Source: Priapulus caudatus (taxonomy: Eukaryota; Priapulida; Priapulimorpha; Priapulimorphida; Priapulidae). Taken from it: a stretch of 26,032 nucleotides of DNA. Numbering within the stretch: the first letter of the stretch is position 1; every line of letters starts with the position of its first letter. The notes under the pieces are model-generated. The model was not told the origin of the DNA, did no database searches, and saw nothing but the letters and a program-made list of their open reading frames with translations. The stretch covers positions 10,897 through 36,928 of the forward strand of contig NW_014578047.1 in NCBI RefSeq assembly GCF_000485595.1. Reading direction: 5' to 3'. This document shows positions 10,091-19,957 of this stretch, in pieces. The position numbers were made by a program, and so were the translations under genes.

Positions 10091-11592
10091 ATTAAGGTCA
10101 TGGATTGCGGAACCTTTGACGTCAATGTTTTGTTGTCACAGTGCGGGGAATAGTTACACCGTCGCTGAATACATAACAACTCAGGTTCGTTCTCTGTAAC
10201 CAAATTGGGAATACCTATAGCAGATACCCAACGAGGCAGACGCACAATCACTGTCAATCAGACAGAATCACATTTATAATCGTACGAGTAGGCCTATAAG
10301 GAAACCCCGGAAAAGGGCATTTACTCAACAGGCGGAGAAAAGTCGTGATAAATCTGCTCGTTTCAAACCTAATGTAAAACTGTAACATGAAAAGAGAGCG
10401 GGGAAGTCACCGTACGTATATAGCAAGTACAAGCAACTGTGTGCATCGAAATGTCTAGCTGCGTACTCAGCGTAAAATGACTGTATAAGTTATAAATGAA
10501 TAGATAATATATGAATAAATAAATAATGAATAAATAAAGAATATATAAGTCATTGATTGCGGCCTTGACGTCAAATGTTTTGATGTTTTGCTTCATTGTT
10601 GTCGGGGATGTTATCAACCATCGTCTGTAAATTAATATGCTCATGGTTCGTTTCTCTGTTATGTACATAATTTGATGAGTCACCTATTGCGTTATACTCG
10701 CAACAGCAGACGCTACATCGAGACAGAAGCACATTATTAATTCGTACGAGTATCTATAGGGAACTCCGGAAAGGCATTTTACTCATACAGGACTGAGAAA
10801 TAGTCGTGATAAATCTGCTTCGTTTTCGAATGCCTAATTCTTAGGAAACTGTAAATGAAAGAGGAGGGTGAGTCTGCTTACTGCTGTTAATATTTATGCT
10901 AAGTAGTCATATGCAACTGTGTTCATTTCGTGAAAATGTTTATGCTGTCGTATCTCAGGCGTAAAATTACTGTTATACTTATGAATGATAAATATATATA
11001 TATAATATATATAAAAATATAATATTATATAAGAAATGTTATAGTCATATTGCTTAGCTTTGGTCGAAATGTTTTGATCACAGTCTGGGGAATTATGTTA
11101 TTATTCTTGTTATTATACATAACAAACTCAGGGTTTATTCGTTCTCTGTAACGCAAATTGAGATACTTAGCAAATAGCCAACGGAGACAGACCACAATCA
11201 GACAGAAAACACATATATAGATCGTAATATGTTAATTAAGGAAACCCTCGAAAGGGCATTTACTCAACGCTTAGAAAAATTCGTTGATAAATCAGCTCGT
11301 TTCAAGCCTAATCTAAAACTGTAACATGAAAAGAGAGCGGGGAAGTCGCCTTACGTATATAGCAAGTACAAGCAACTGTGTGCATCGAAATGTCTAGCTG
11401 CGTACTCAGCGTAAAATGACTGTATAACTTATGAATGAATAAATAATATATGAATAATATATAAATAAATAAATAATGAATAAATAAAGAATATGTAAGT
11501 CAATGTTTTGATGTCACAAGGCGGAAATAGTTAACCGGTCGCGAATACATAAAACTCAGGTTCGTTCTCTGTACCAAATTGGGGATACCTAT

Positions 11593-12008
11593 GGAGGGGG
11601 GAACGGGTATTTTCGGGACGCGATTGGCCATTTTAATTATACCTGGGAACGTGGGAAATGTCAGATAAATTTTCGTGATTCGGGAATAGAAGTCGCATCG
11701 GACGTGGAAACACCCTCTAAAATTGTCTGGGATCTGGGAAAATTGTGTCAATTCGTCGGGATTTCAATTTCTGCGCTAATATTTTTTAAATTCTTTATTT
11801 TTTTTTATTTTTATTATTAATTATGCCCAGATAAATAATTACTATGTAAATATTAGTATTTATGTAGTGTTGAAAACTTAAACTACTGAATTTCCTGAAC
11901 ATGTCTACATAATATCCTGAAACTGGGAATTGGGATTTTATTTACATGGGAACTGGATATGGGTGTTTTTTGCTGGGAAAGTGGGATGTACCCCCCGTTC
12001 CCCCCTCC
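11593..12008. mobile_element. 416 bp inverted-repeat (MITE-like) insertion with TAT target duplication
   Basis: The insert interrupts the fourth unit of the array. Its ends are a perfect 15 bp inverted repeat, GGAGGGGGGAACGGG at 11593-11607 and its complement at 11994-12008. It is flanked by TAT on each side (11590-11592 and 12009-12011). The first unit has the uninterrupted site ACCTATAGCAG at the equivalent place (about 10217). No ORF of transposase type is present, so it is non-autonomous. A 3 bp target duplication is compatible with PIF/Harbinger, but the usual TAA/TTA preference is not met; a TA duplication with one asymmetric base is the alternative. Confidence 0.82.
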
Positions 12009-12250
12009 TATAGCAGATACCAACGAGACAGACGCACAATCAGACAGAACACATTTATAATCGTACGAGTATAAGGAAACCCCGGAAAAGGGCATTTACT
12101 CAACAGCTAGAAAATTCGTGATAAACTGCTCGTTTCAAAACTGATGTAAACTGTACAATGAAAAGAGAGCGTGAGTCACCGTCCGTATATAACAAGTACA
12201 AGCAAATGTGTGGCATCGAAATGTCTAGCTGCGTACTCAGCGTAAAATGA

Positions 12251-12415
12251 CTGTATAACTTATGAATGAATAAATAATATATGAATAATATATGAATAAA
12301 TAAATAACGAATAAATAAATAACGAATAAATAAAGAATGAATATATGAATGAATAATATAGGAATAGTAAATACGAATAAATAATGAATGGAATATATGC
12401 AATGAATAATTATGG
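12251..12415. repeat. (GAATAAAT)n-type AT-rich minisatellite tail
   Basis: Interspersed GAATAAATAA, GAATAATATAT and CGAATAAATAA motifs make the longest of the AT-rich tails that close each unit of the tandem array. Shorter forms lie at about 10494-10546, 10981-11040 and 11431-11496. Confidence 0.8.
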
Positions 12416-12535
12416 CAACATGGAATTACAATGCTAAATCACGTAATATTGTTGCCACCATTCGTTGCTTTGCTCCTGTGTTCTTGTTTTGTTCCTGTAC
12501 TTTTGGCGAGAGGGCGATGTTGTATAATGTTACGG

Positions 12536-12960
12536 AAAGGAGAGAGGAGAGGAGTGTGAGAGATTAGCAGCGCGTTAATAAGTGGTATAGGAGGAAGTAG
12601 AAAGGAGAGCTGGAATCGCGGAGAGATTGAGCAACGTGTAAGATAGCAGGGGAAATAGAGCAAATATTTTTTGTAGGGAATTTGCGAGACAGCGAGCAAA
12701 GGCGGAGAGGGATAAGTGAAGAAAAAAGTATGTGAAGAGAGAGAACAATGATAGAGTTTGAATAGTTATGAAATATCGGCTGGCAATTGAGTCGTGAGGG
12801 AAATAAGTGTAGAGAACTGAGACGAAAGGTCCGCGAGGTGGGAGAGAGGAGAAGGATAATGAAGGCGAAAATAGATGGTAATGGAAAGTGGTATGAAGCG
12901 GAAAATTGAGAGAATTAGAAACGATGTTAAAGCGACGAATCGGGAGAAGATGGAAGAGTC
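12536..12960. other. Purine-rich (GA-biased) strand region
   Basis: Over about 425 bp the plus strand is dominated by G and A (GGAGAGAGGAGAGGAGTG, GAAGAGAGAGAACAATG and similar), while the complement is pyrimidine-rich and translates to Ser/Leu/Phe-rich frames of up to 141 codons. Those frames look like composition artefacts. I see no protein or RNA gene. Confidence 0.6.
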
Positions 12961-13009
12961 CTTCCTCTTTTGTCTTGTCAATTGACACAGTACATATCAT
13001 TTTGATACG

Positions 13010-13260
13010 GATGGATTGTATAGGTGGATAATGGATGGATGGATGAATGGAGTGGATGGATCAGATGATAGGATGATAGATGGATAGGGATAGATGGATG
13101 GATGGATGAGGATGGATGATGGATTGGATGGATGGAATGATGGATGGATGGCATGATGGATGATGGCATGATGAGTATGATGATGTGATAGATGGGCACT
13201 GCGTGGATGATGGTATGAATGGGATGGATGAATGGATGGCATGGATGAATGAGGTAGCAT
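13010..13260. repeat. Degenerate (GGAT)n repeat
   Basis: Many GGATGGAT and GGATGATGG units are interrupted by single-base changes and indels. It passes into the GATA tract at about 13262. The complement gives Ser/His/Ile/Pro-rich open frames (HPSIHPS type) that are repeat artefacts. Confidence 0.92.
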
Positions 13261-13261
13261 G

Positions 13262-13385
13262 ACAATAGATAGACGCAAGATAGATAGATAGAGTAGATAA
13301 GATATATAGAAAAAAAGCTAGCATAGATAGATAATAATAGTACTATAGATAGATAGAGTAGATTAGATAGATAGATAAATAGATG
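13262..13385. repeat. Degenerate (GATA)n repeat
   Basis: Interrupted GATAGATA blocks, equivalent in position to the clean GATA array at 5443-5516 and forming the left edge of the second copy of the 1.8 kb segment. Confidence 0.9.
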
Positions 13386-13840
13386 CAGTGATTTTATCGT
13401 CAGAACGTAAACCATCATCGATGTCGATAACCGCATCGTTTATTATGAGCCACTGAACGTCTTTTGCACAACATGATAGTATAGCTATAACAATGTGGCC
13501 TGAAGAAGAATGAGCAAACAGGTGACGCCCTCTACCAGAGTGATTTATATACCCATTATAGTGTTTAGAGCCGTATTTCAAAAAGCCATTTAGTTGGGTT
13601 GTTTTTTACAAACCGGTGCTGGCAGACATAACGACTATAAACAGATACGCCATAAATGTATGCGATAAGCAGACACAATCATCTAGCTATTTTATCAATA
13701 TTATATTATAGTATAGTAGCATACCTAAGTAAAGAATTAATGAAGCGATTTTTGTGGCGTAATAACATGCGCGATATCGACGTAATACATACGGCACAAG
13801 CTGCACGAAATGTATGTGTAAATACTAACCGTAAGCAGAG

Positions 13841-13860
13841 TTTTTTTTTTTTTTTTTTTT
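13841..13860. repeat. T20 homopolymer within copy 2
   Basis: Copy 1 has GCAGAGTTGTGCAG at the matching place; copy 2 has GCAGAG followed by 20 T and CGTGCAG. The run is therefore an insertion or expansion specific to copy 2. Confidence 0.95.
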
Positions 13861-15009
13861 CGTGCAGTGTAAGCAGAATATTCGAAGCGCGAATGTGGAA
13901 AGCTATTACTAAGTGTCACAGGGCCGAGGAAGCCCAAACTAACATGCCGAGGACGTTCATTTATGAGCTTTAAGTCGTAGTTAGCCGCAGCCTTACACTG
14001 CAATATCGAATAGACAGAACGATTGCGATAATCGCAGTTCACATGATTAATTATGCAATATAATATGTTGCAAATATAAATATTTGATATTAAAATGAAT
14101 GCGTTATATAATCCTCAGTGATATAGGTGAACATGTCTCTTCGCATTCTTATATTTAATAAAACACTTGCATGATTATTAGTATGCCGAGTATATAATAC
14201 TTGCATGGTGAGTGTTTCCATAACAACCATTTTATTGCAATTGCACATAGTTAAATATTGACCAGCATTTACAGCACTTATGAATTAGGACAGTGACGTC
14301 ATATAGCATTTTAGTGAGAGCCCGTTCGAGAACCAGCATTGCCCTATAATTAATATCGAAAAGCAGGCGACAACATTTTTATAGACCACGTTGGCTATTA
14401 TTGGCCTAGCTAGTACATGTAAGTAAAGAAACGTCTCCGTGAGTAAACAATACTCCCAATCCTGCTATGGATCCATCCTATGCGTATGGTCTCTAGCGTT
14501 TTGGAATAGTGTAGAGATCCCAAGCCCATTACAACGATTAGTGTCTACAAGAATATGATTCGAATGTATATCTACGTTAGTGGCGAAGCCATTCGTTTAG
14601 TTAAACGCATATATGTAGGTCTTTTACTGACACGTGTCATCGTATTATCCTGTCCACAGACCCTCACGAATGCGCATATCAGGCTGCATGTTAGCAATGC
14701 GCACCCGCCGTTCGGAGTTTTTCGCGTAAAATAACTGTACGATTTCGCGCTAAAGCGGATGCAAACGTTGTTATATGTACTGTTGGTGTTCGTTCTGTGT
14801 CGATTGAAATACGTTTAGACTCTCGCATTATTTACCAGTATTGTGCTTACACAGCATTGTACAGATGATACGCCGGATAACTGAGCCGTTTGCCGGACGA
14901 TTTTCTGGCTTTTGAAAATCATTGCGTGATAACCGGCTTATGAATAGAGCAACCATTACTCCCAGTATGGACACAGCAACACAGCCGCGCTGAGCTGGAG
15001 CCCACGAAC

Positions 15010-15186
15010 AAGGAAGACGTCGCGTACGTGGAAGACCCAAAGCAATTTGCATGGAGGCGAGACTTAGAAGCTAAACTTAAGAAGAATGGCTACACATGGA
15101 GGGAACTGGAGCGGAGGCAATCAGCGAGCAACATCGAGGAAGTTCGTCAATGACCTGTCTCCCAGGAGACTGAAGGGTCTAAAAAA
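15010..15186 (+). pseudogene. LINE reverse-transcriptase C-terminal tail fragment (copy 2, extended)
   Basis: From 15052 it reads WRRDLEAKLKKNGYTWRELE, then one-base deletions relative to copy 1 shift the frame. The same DNA in a shifted frame continues as SRKFVNDLSPRR (about 15133-15170). This is the end of the RTE/L2-like tail ('WRKFV..LC') that copy 1 lacks. The fragment is followed by A8 and an A-rich tract (15181-15200), which could be the remains of a LINE 3' tail. It is non-functional. Confidence 0.55.
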
Positions 15187-15257
15187 AACTGACAAAAAAA
15201 TTTCATTAACATTTATATAACGTTTATTACAAATATATGTGGAGCAATGACAACCGA

Positions 15258-15347
15258 GCGAGATGGAGGAAGTTCATCAATGACTGTGTCTCCCAGGAGA
15301 CTGAAGGGTCTAAAAGAAGAAGCTCACAGTATACTTACAATAACTAG
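15258..15347 (+). pseudogene. Second, separate LINE-tail fragment
   Basis: The frame from 15258 reads ARWRKFINDCVSQETEGSKR and stops at TAG 15345-15347. It fits the terminal 'RWRxFVxxLCSQ' residues of RTE/L2-like LINE proteins better than the adjacent fragment does. About 50 bp (AGGAAGTTC(G/A)TCAATGAC to GAAGGGTCTAAAA) is a direct repeat of 15138-15183. Confidence 0.55.
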
Positions 15348-15429
15348 ATCATTTGGACTCACTGAGCGAACGAGGAAAATATGCATATGTGTTTTACTGC
15401 TGCTAAACAGAGAAATCCCAGAATCCTCT

Positions 15430-15463
15430 ACACGCGCGCGCACGCACGCACACACGCACACAT
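15430..15463. repeat. (CG/CA)n short microsatellite
   Basis: Alternating CACGCGCGCGCACGCACGCA followed by CACACGCACACA. Confidence 0.85.
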
Positions 15464-15560
15464 CTCTGAAAACATCTTGTAAGAACTGCGAAATCGTGGA
15501 ACGTGTTACGCCACAAATAGCGCATAAACGCAGGAAGACCGATTGCCGTATTTTTTGGCG

Positions 15561-15682
15561 TGGATTAGTGGCTGGGTTAGTGTGGATTAGTGGCTGGGTT
15601 AGTGTGGATTAGTGGCTGGGTTAGTGTGGATTAGTGGCTGGGTTAGTGTGGATTAGTGGCTGGGTTAGTGTGGATTAGTTAC
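15561..15682. repeat. 22 bp minisatellite, about 5.5 copies
   Basis: The unit TGGATTAGTGGCTGGGTTAG plus TG repeats with starts at 15561, 15583, 15605, 15627, 15649 and a partial at 15671. The copies are identical, which implies recent expansion. Each unit contains one GGGTTAG, a permutation of the animal telomere motif, but the period is not telomeric. Confidence 0.96.
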
Positions 15683-16126
15683 TAACGATATTTCACATAA
15701 CATACGACAGTTGCTGCATGCCAACAACGAAGTTCAAGCTATTTTTACACAATACTTTACTTAGCGACCTAATGTTCCAAACGTGCACGTTGTATATGCT
15801 AGTTATTATACAGTGGTACGACGGTGGATTAGAGTAGGCTACATGCAGACAACAAAATCTTTGCGTTCGCACCCCCTTGCGAAATTTTAATTATCCGAAG
15901 TCTAAATTGAGACATGCGACGAACCGTGTTCCTTTTAACGAAAGTAAAAAAAACACATATTCGGGCTTCAATGAAAAGCACGCATTCATTTGCAATGTAT
16001 AGACATCGGTAGACATCACATTTTCACTGCTCGCGTGCTGCTGCTAATTCATCCTCATAAGTAAACGATCCTCATATTTTTCAAACCAGCCCGATCGTGT
16101 AGAAATGCGAGCATTTAGCTTATTAA
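15683..16126. other. Non-coding stretch
   Basis: No coding frame, RNA gene or repeat recognised. Confidence 0.5.
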
Positions 16127-16134
16127 GTCTTAAC
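16127..16134. repeat. Target-site duplication, left
   Basis: GTCTTAAC, identical to 16571-16578. Confidence 0.9.
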
Positions 16135-16570
16135 CACAGGCACTTAATTGGGACAGAGTCAGTAAAAACTGAAAATAATATTAACGCACATTCACAAATA
16201 CTACCGTACCTCTGAATTAGGCCTACAGTTCCACTGTTGTGTCACTGTATATCAATTTTCCTTCATAAAAACTAACGCCGAACACTCCCGCACACTCGCC
16301 GCTGCGAGTGTGCTGTGGCGCCATTACAATGATAATATAATATATACAATATCTTTATATATATATTCTCATGGCGACACAGCACACTCGCAGCGGCGAG
16401 TGCGGGAGCGTTCGCCGTTATTAGTTTTCACATAGGTTTTTATGAAGAAAAGTTGATATACAGTGACGCAACAGTGGAACTGTAATGGAGAGGTACGGTA
16501 GTAGGGCCTATTTGTGAATGTGTGTTCATATTATTTTTAGTTTTTACCGACTCTGTCCCAAGTGCCTGTG
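16135..16570. mobile_element. 436 bp long-TIR fold-back element with 8 bp target duplication
   Basis: The two arms, about 16135-16324 and 16371-16570, are inverted copies over nearly their whole length, separated by a 46 bp AT-rich loop. The outermost bases are CACAGGCACTT and AAGTGCCTGTG. GTCTTAAC lies directly on both sides (16127-16134 and 16571-16578), a perfect 8 bp target-site duplication. Each arm also contains its own palindrome (CACTCGC-CGCT-GCGAGTG). There is no ORF, so it is non-autonomous. Eight-base duplications are typical of hAT and occur in MULE and others; long arms favour a fold-back or MULE-like origin, while the CACAG tip does not fit the hAT consensus cleanly. The superfamily is left open. 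Confidence 0.93.
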
Positions 16571-16578
16571 GTCTTAAC
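16571..16578. repeat. Target-site duplication, right
   Basis: GTCTTAAC, identical to 16127-16134. Confidence 0.9.
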
Positions 16579-19321
16579 AGTGTGTTATGTCTCCCATGAT
16601 CTGAGCATGAATGAAATTCCTGCGATTAATGCAAATTATAGCCAGAAACGTTTTGCATCAGTGTGCTAGGCCTATATAATTTTCGAAACATACAGATATG
16701 AGCTTATTGGTAAACGATATTTTCCCAAAGTAATTGGCAACTAGTTCACACTCGTACAGAAACCAATAATATCTAATCTCACGGGCTTGGATACGAATAA
16801 ACTTGGTATACCAATTAAAGATTGTACTTGTGTAATTCATCTCCCACTAGCTAAATGGATGCTAGCGTTTCTCGTATGCCTAGAAAGAGGGCCCTCTTAC
16901 CCTCCTCCTGGCCGTCATAAAATCATCACACAGCCATAATCTATGTCAGATGAAATGTCAATACACATAATATTAATTTATATTCATGTGTAATAGAAAA
17001 TTAGATTGAAACTCGCCAAATACCTACCGAGTAATATTTTCTACCGAGGTAAAGAAAAAAAATTCTGAGTACGAGGGCCAACCATACTCATACATTGTCT
17101 ATACTGGCGTAATGGACAAACAACTATAGAATTGGCCTGGCCCGTATAACCACTGCAATATATTCGCAGTACAAAAAAGTAATAGATGTTCACTCACACC
17201 AACATATAGTCGGCTAAAACACTATACTAGGAATACCTACTTTGACCTTATGGATTGTGTGCACCCAGTATTTACACGATGCAAAACTCGTTATACCCCG
17301 AGAACAGAATATATATTGCTCTCAGTTCATATCAACACAGCTGAGCGATATAGAACAGCTGGACTGACGTCACGCGCGTCATCGTGACGTCTCCGCTTAT
17401 AAGCGAAGCATTTTCAGGGGTGCATTCAAAATTAATGTTTGTTTATCTGTGGTTTCTATATTTTTCTTAGACTTGGGCCACTCATTCTTCAAGCTACCAA
17501 CTAAAATAATGTATATAAAATAGATTTTTTAAAGTTTTTGCTGAAGAGTAAGATATTTTTCTTTTAAATATTTTACAATGCGTAAATCTATTTTAAGTTT
17601 GCCCCATGTTATTAGTAGAACCACGCGTTTACGTTTTCATTAGCCGTATTTGTCCGCCCACTCTATAATTACCTTTGTTAAGTGCTGTTTCTGCTGTGTA
17701 TATTTCACAGGCTAGAGATAATTACCGTGACCGTTTTACAACAAAATTCTCGTTATGGCAAATAAACGCAGTCTGTGAAGCCAATACTATCTGCAATCAC
17801 CGACACGCTCTATGTCGGCATGCGAGAGAGTTCTTTCTCCACTACACAATAGCCCTGCAGGCATATTAATACTGTGCTTTTCTGCTTTATTTATATTTTG
17901 GTTCCAGCGGATCTCACAGAGGACTAACGTCTATGGCTACGTTATATTCATATGTGTACATGTATACTCAAGTATGGTAATCTGAAAGGGGAAATATAGA
18001 ATATATGCAACAGTTTGAAACAAGCTACCATATCACATTCGAAATACCATAATATATATTTGATTTTCCTACATCATCAGTTCGAAAAAACGAAGTTATT
18101 AATTATCTTCAACAACTGGATTCTATGGTTATAAATACCAGTAAATACACCATAGTGCACTGATAACAGGATCAACTAACAATAGAAAGGTTATAACCAA
18201 AACTCATACCACGCTGGGTTATTTAGGATTCAATTGGAAACAATTTTTTTTAAATTTCTTAGATCTCGATCCATAGATATAGAGTGGAGATCTATTCGAT
18301 ACCTATGCTCCAGCCATAAATGTCATAGATACACGTCGATATATGATATCTATGGCGCCAACGACTGCGCTGTATATAATAACATGTAATGTATAATGAT
18401 GTAATGATTATGTGGAACATATGCTATTATAATACCTCAGTGGCTCCAATTCACAATTACCAAAATAGAGCGCGTCTAATGGTACTTATGACGTGCTTAT
18501 CAAATATCACCAAATATTATAAAATCACATATAGTGACGTGCTTATCAAAGCGCTGCGCATGAAATAGTGCGCGGAAGGTAACAGCGTTAGCACATAATT
18601 ATATAGTCACCAACAATAATAGTGGTGTAATGATTTTATTAGGGCAACATAATTATAATAACATAGCAGATTAGTGTAATAAAGAATTGAGGTAATTAGG
18701 CCTATACAAGTGCAATAAAATGAAATGTAAAGAATGCATAGGATAACACATGTTACCGTAATGTAACGTAAGGAAACGCAACATAGGTGAGGCTTTCATT
18801 AGTTAGCAGGTCCTTTTAACGTAATTAACCGTGAAGGTGTGCAAGGAAACTATATTATGGAAATATGGTATGCTAGCTGTTGAACATATAACTGGGTGGA
18901 CCGAAATAAGAAATAGGTCTATATCTCTAAGAGCTAGAAGTTAAATAAATACAGTAGGGAGCAATGAGGATTTAGGATGGCTTATATATATATACTCTAC
19001 AACACACATAGTTGTCACAACATGCATTCTACAAACCCCATTCAGTACAATTGCAACAGTAGCTCAGTTTTACAGGCTGACATGAAGCTATTTTATTGCT
19101 CTCGTGCCTGTGTGATTTGTGAGTGGCGACGTCACGATTTAAACCGCACAATCACGTGCGTAACAAGATTCATTTTGTCAGAAATAGATAATAGGAAACT
19201 TCCCTATTATCTACTTCTGATTTTCTAAAACGTCACCAGAATTTTAATATTTGACTAGGTAGTTGTCCAACTGTATATCATATTAGCGTACGCGCACAAT
19301 AAAATTGTCTTTACTTTAAAA
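16579..19321. other. Long non-coding stretch
   Basis: About 2.7 kb, AT-rich, with only short meaningless open frames. Small items seen: a CRE-type TGACGTCA at 17365-17372 with a second GTGACGTC at 17384-17391; a direct repeat TGACGTGCTTATCAAA at about 18489 and 18535; and local inverted repeats around 18265-18360 built on CATAGATAT. No gene recognised. Confidence 0.5.
17365..17392. promoter_or_regulatory. Paired CRE-like sites
   Basis: A perfect CREB/ATF consensus TGACGTCA (17365-17372) is followed 12 bp on by TGACGTCT (17385-17392), and then by a palindromic GCTTATAAGC (17395-17404). There is no gene downstream that I can identify, so regulatory use is speculative. Confidence 0.25.
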
Positions 19322-19580
19322 CCGATTGTCCGCCCGTCACTGTCTCTCTTTACTCCGTCTCATATCCTCGTCTGCTCCTCCTATGGAGTGCACCCTGCTG
19401 TTACTCCAGTCGATGTCTCGCCTTCTACTTCACTCCTGGTTGCTCCCTCCGTCTCCTCCCTTCTTTTCGTCTTCTTTCTTCTTTCGGATTGCTCCCAGCA
19501 CCTTGTCTTTCGACGTTTCCCAGCTTCGGCTCTGGCTCGTTTATTCTTTGTCGTCCCTTTCTACCGTCTCTGTTATTACA
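19322..19580. other. Pyrimidine-rich stretch
   Basis: CT-rich sequence giving overlapping Ser/Leu/Pro-rich open frames (19326-19757 and others). The amino-acid bias follows base composition and no family is recognisable; I do not call a gene. Confidence 0.4.
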
Positions 19581-19589
19581 TGCTCCCCC

Positions 19590-19634
19590 CCTTACCGCCT
19601 CGTGTGCTACGTGCTGTCTCTGTTATTACATGCT
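19590..19634. repeat. Short direct repeat, left copy
   Basis: CCGCCTCGTGTGCTACGTG followed by CTGTCTCTGTTATTACATGCT. The same string occurs at about 20684-20722, bracketing the transposase remnant; a partial copy (TCTCTGTTATTACATGCTCC) precedes it at about 19568. Confidence 0.85.
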
Positions 19635-19708
19635 AGGTTTTTCTTGCTACTGCATCACCGTCCTAACTTCACGGTAGGAACGGAAAATGATCCCGACACA
19701 AATAAATT

Positions 19709-19732
19709 ACACGTGCTAACTGCAGCACGTGT
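19709..19732. repeat. 9 bp perfect inverted repeat with two E-boxes
   Basis: ACACGTGCT and AGCACGTGT are separated by AACTGC. Each arm contains CACGTG. It could be a small hairpin or a remnant of a transposon end; function unknown. Confidence 0.6.
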
Positions 19733-19756
19733 GAAAGTCCAGTGTGGCCACCCCTA

Positions 19757-19957
19757 GGGCCACTACACTAGCAACTAATTATGATTAGTGGATTTAATCA
19801 TGCTCCTGAGTAGAATTAAATATTGTGATTAACTTAATCATGATTAAAGTTAATTACGCTTCGTGAAACAGTCACTTTAATTTAAGTACGGAAAGTTAAT
19901 CATGATTAGTGATTTAATAATGATTAAGGACTTAATTACGCTTCGTGAAACCGGCCC
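19757..19957. mobile_element. About 200 bp mini-element with GGGCC ends
   Basis: The plus strand starts GGGCCACTACAC and ends GAAACCGGCCC, so the termini are inverted GGGCC. They are flanked by CTA and CTG, an imperfect 3 bp match. Inside, TTAATCATGATTAGT and TAATTACGCTTCGTGAAAC each occur twice. The GGGCCGGTTTC terminus resembles PIF/Harbinger and ISL2EU ends. It abuts the truncated transposase at 19958. Confidence 0.5.

Larger units (their letters stand above)
10094..12415. repeat. Tandem array of four copies of a roughly 455 bp unit
   Basis: Unit starts are near 10094, 10547, 11041 and 11497 (spacing about 453, 494 and 456). Each unit carries, in order, a GTCAATGTTTTG(T/A)TGTCACA block, GGTTCGTTCTCTGTA, CAGACAGAA..ACA, AAGGGCATTTACTCAACA, GTGATAAATCTGCTCG, AAGAGAGCGGGGAAGTC, and GCGTAAAATGACTGTATA, then an AT-rich (GAATAAAT)n tail. 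The second unit (10547-11040) is the most divergent. The fourth contains a 416 bp insertion. There is no coding potential. Confidence 0.9.
13262..15138 (+). repeat. 1.8 kb duplicated segment, copy 2
   Basis: A collinear, same-orientation copy of 5443-7210. Compared with copy 1 it has many scattered one-base insertions and deletions, fewer substitutions, and a T20 run (13841-13860) where copy 1 has TT. The right end carries the same LINE-tail fragment, which continues further here than in copy 1. Otherwise it has no coding content. Confidence 0.93.

Noticed and set aside
12575-13000. 141-codon minus-strand frame and overlapping Ser/Leu-rich frames
   Set aside because: The composition follows the purine-rich plus strand; no domain is visible.
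12978-13436. 152-codon and other His/Ser/Ile/Pro-rich minus-strand frames
   Set aside because: They are translations of the degenerate GGAT and GATA repeats.
15561-15682. Interstitial telomere sequence
   Set aside because: GGGTTAG occurs only once per 22 bp unit; there is no TTAGGG array.
19326-19757. 143-codon Leu/Ser-rich plus-strand frame resembling a membrane protein
   Set aside because: Hydrophobicity comes from the CT-rich DNA; the frame spans the 46 bp direct repeat and an inverted repeat and has no family match I can recognise.
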